A stretch of DNA of 5,956 nt from Modestobacter sp. Lineage in GTDB: Bacteria; Actinomycetota; Actinomycetes; Mycobacteriales; Geodermatophilaceae. Position 1 is the stretch's first letter; the number at the start of each line of letters is the position of its first letter. Shown here piece after piece: positions 5,082 through 5,956 of the stretch. Under the pieces are notes generated by a model. That model was given only the letters and a program-made list of their open reading frames with translations. It was not told where the DNA came from and made no database searches. A program made the translations under genes and the position numbers. The stretch lies in NCBI GenBank assembly GCA_025965635.1, contig JAOPWO010000480.1, forward strand, positions 1 to 5,956, in the 5' to 3' direction.

Positions 5082-5501
5082 ATGACCACATCCGCCCAGC
5101 AGCCCCAGGTCGTCAAGACCGACGAGGAGTGGCGCGCCCAGCTGTCGCCGGAGGAGTACGCCGTCCTCCGCGAGGCCGGGACCGAGCGGCCCTACACCGG
5201 CGAGTACGTCGACACCAAGGTCGTCGGCGTGTACTCGTGCCGTGCGTGCGGCGCCGAGCTGTTCCGCTCCGAGACCAAGTTCGACTCGCACTGCGGCTGG
5301 CCCTCGTTCTACCAGCCCTCCGACCGCGACAACGTCGTCCTCCGCGACGACCGCAGCTACGGGATGCTGCGCACCGAGGTGCTCTGCGGCAGCTGCCACA
5401 GCCACCTCGGGCACGTCTTCGAGGACGCGCCGCAGACGCCCACGGGCGACCGCTACTGCATCAACTCGGTGAGCATCGTGCTCAGCCCCAGCGAGGGCTG
5501 A
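5082..5501 (+). CDS. msrB: Peptide-methionine (R)-S-oxide reductase MsrB
   Basis: This gene encodes 139 residues from ATG 5082 to TGA 5499-5501. It reduces methionine-R-sulfoxide in oxidised proteins back to methionine in the cytoplasm, recycled by thioredoxin. The whole SelR domain is present. The zinc-site cysteines are C53-x-x-C56 (YSCRACGAELF) and C102-x-x-C105 (LCGSCHSHLGHVF). FDSHCGWPSFYQP (67-79) includes C71, where many MsrBs keep the resolving cysteine. The catalytic Cys is C126 in RYCINSVSI, and H108 and H111 sit in the conserved HLGH. An in-frame GTG at 5055 would add nine residues but lies upstream of the likely -10, so ATG 5082 is chosen. It is convergent with hemQ, an arrangement also known from Mycobacterium (Rv2674/Rv2676c), and divergent from a winged-helix-like gene. 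No damage is seen. Confidence 0.96.
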   Translation: MTTSAQQPQVVKTDEEWRAQLSPEEYAVLREAGTERPYTGEYVDTKVVGVYSCRACGAELFRSETKFDSHCGWPSFYQPSDRDNVVLRDDRSYGMLRTEVLCGSCHSHLGHVFEDAPQTPTGDRYCINSVSIVLSPSEG

Positions 5502-5508
5502 GCACGCG

Positions 5509-5596
5509 GTGAGCGCCGCTCTTGCGGTGTTGCCCCTGCACATGCGGTGCTGCACGACCGCACGAGCGGCGGGAACACCGCAAGAGCCGCTGTCAC
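5509..5596. repeat. Large nested palindrome between msrB and hemQ, REP-like element or bidirectional terminator
   Basis: Bases pair in strict register about the centre 5552/5553 (i with 11105-i). Between 5515 and 5590, 31 of 38 positions are complementary (one G-U). The longest run is 14 bp (5518-5531 with 5574-5587). After two mismatches four more pairs (5509-5512 with 5593-5596) reach into the hemQ stop codon. The hexamer TGCGGT occurs at 5523 and 5543 and its complement ACCGCA at 5557 and 5577, so both arms also carry a 20-base direct repeat: 5523-5533 against 5543-5553 (10/11 identical) and 5557-5570 against 5577-5590 (12/14). The centre is a self-complementary TGCA. A simple terminator does not need this internal repetition. 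Whether copies exist elsewhere in the genome cannot be seen here. Confidence 0.75.
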
Positions 5597-5956
5597 GGCA
5601 GGTCGGCGACCAGCTCCGCGACCTGCTTGCGGGTGCCGGTGTAGAACGGCACCTCCTCGCGGACGTGCCGGCGGGCGCGACTGGCACGCAGGTCGCGCAT
5701 GAGGTCGACGATGCGGTGCAGCTCGTCGGCCTCGAAGGCGAGCATCCACTCGTAGTCGCCGAGGCCGAAGGAGGCCACGGTGTTGGCCCGGACGTCGGGG
5801 TACGGGCGGGCCTGCATGCCGTGCTCCTTGAGCATGTCCCGCCGTTCCTCATCGGGCAGCAGGTACCACTCGTAGGACCGGACGAAGGGGTAGACGCAGA
5901 CGAAGCGGCGGGGCTCCTCGTCGGCGAGGAACGCGGGAATGTGGCTGCGGTTGAAC
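5593..5956 (-). CDS. hemQ: Coproheme decarboxylase HemQ/ChdC, C-terminal 120 residues (5' end outside window)
   Basis: The minus-strand frame is open from the window edge to TGA 5595-5593, giving 120 visible residues, about half the usual ~230. ChdC decarboxylates iron-coproporphyrin III to haem b with H2O2, the last step of the coproporphyrin-dependent pathway in Gram-positive bacteria. Motifs in order, numbered from the first visible Phe: FNRSHIPAFL with H5, VCVYPFVRSYEWYLLP with Y22, LKEHG with H45, PYPDVRANTVASFGLGDYEW (51-70), FEADELHRIVDLMRDLR (74-90) and RRHVREEVPFYTG (95-107). The spacings H5-17-Y22-23-H45 match my recollection of the distal His118, catalytic Tyr135 and proximal haem-ligand His158 of Corynebacterium diphtheriae ChdC, so the enzyme looks intact and of actinobacterial type. 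An older family name is chlorite dismutase-like. Upstream genes, often other hem genes, are outside the window. The stop codon lies within one arm of the 5509-5596 palindrome. Confidence 0.95.
   Translation of the reverse strand, partial: FNRSHIPAFLADEEPRRFVCVYPFVRSYEWYLLPDEERRDMLKEHGMQARPYPDVRANTVASFGLGDYEWMLAFEADELHRIVDLMRDLRASRARRHVREEVPFYTGTRKQVAELVADLP

Noticed and set aside
4164..5852. Long minus-strand open frame of 562 codons
   Set aside because: It runs antisense through the cold-shock gene and msrB and out of frame through the winged-helix-like gene; composition is Arg/Pro/Gly-rich shadow translation typical of high GC.
1..5956. CRISPR arrays, tRNA/rRNA, insertion sequences, phage or defence genes
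   Set aside because: No regularly spaced direct repeats, RNA gene signatures, transposase or integrase motifs, or defence-related domains were seen in any frame that reads as coding.

Overview
The window is very GC-rich, with strong G/C third-position bias and genes packed on both strands. This fits a high-GC actinomycete. The actinobacterial type of coproheme decarboxylase (HemQ/ChdC) next to a convergent msrB supports this; Mycobacterium has the same neighbourhood (Rv2674 msrB beside Rv2676c hemQ). Protein style suggests Geodermatophilales (Blastococcus/Geodermatophilus-like), but that finer placement is inference.

Layout. (1) 1-623 (+): 3' end of an LCP-family cell-wall ligase with a LytR_C domain. 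(2) 708-995 (-): a 95-residue Cys/His-containing protein of unknown function. (3) 1158-2207 (-): a luciferase-like flavin-dependent oxidoreductase. (4) 2345-2937 (+): a decayed locus holding the C-terminal two-thirds of an SRPBCC protein, joined by an ATGA overlap to a YciI-family gene whose middle is scrambled by two mutually compensating frameshifts. (5) 3058-3882 (+): two small membrane proteins, the second a single-span protein with a long charged coiled coil. (6) 4075-4278 (+): a cold-shock protein with its own leader and a 19-bp-stem terminator. (7) 4385-4843 (-): a small winged-helix-like protein. (8) 5082-5501 (+): methionine sulfoxide reductase B, apparently made from a leaderless mRNA. 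(9) 5593-5956 (-): the C-terminal half of HemQ.

Convergent gene pairs are separated by symmetric hairpins that could terminate both strands (651-677, 4315-4356, 5509-5596). The last is much larger than a terminator needs to be: an 88-nt, register-perfect nested palindrome with four symmetrically placed TGCGGT/ACCGCA hexamers, looking more like a dispersed REP-type element.

Functionally this is mostly ordinary chromosomal housekeeping: wall assembly, haem synthesis, repair of oxidised methionine and cold/RNA chaperoning. I see no phage, CRISPR, IS element, tRNA or rRNA, and no convincing multi-gene novel system. The points most worth checking are the nested palindrome, the double-frameshifted yciI and truncated SRPBCC remnant, the leaderless msrB promoter and the Cys/His small protein. 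No gene-free stretch exceeds 300 bases; the longest is 4844-5081, the divergent promoter region.
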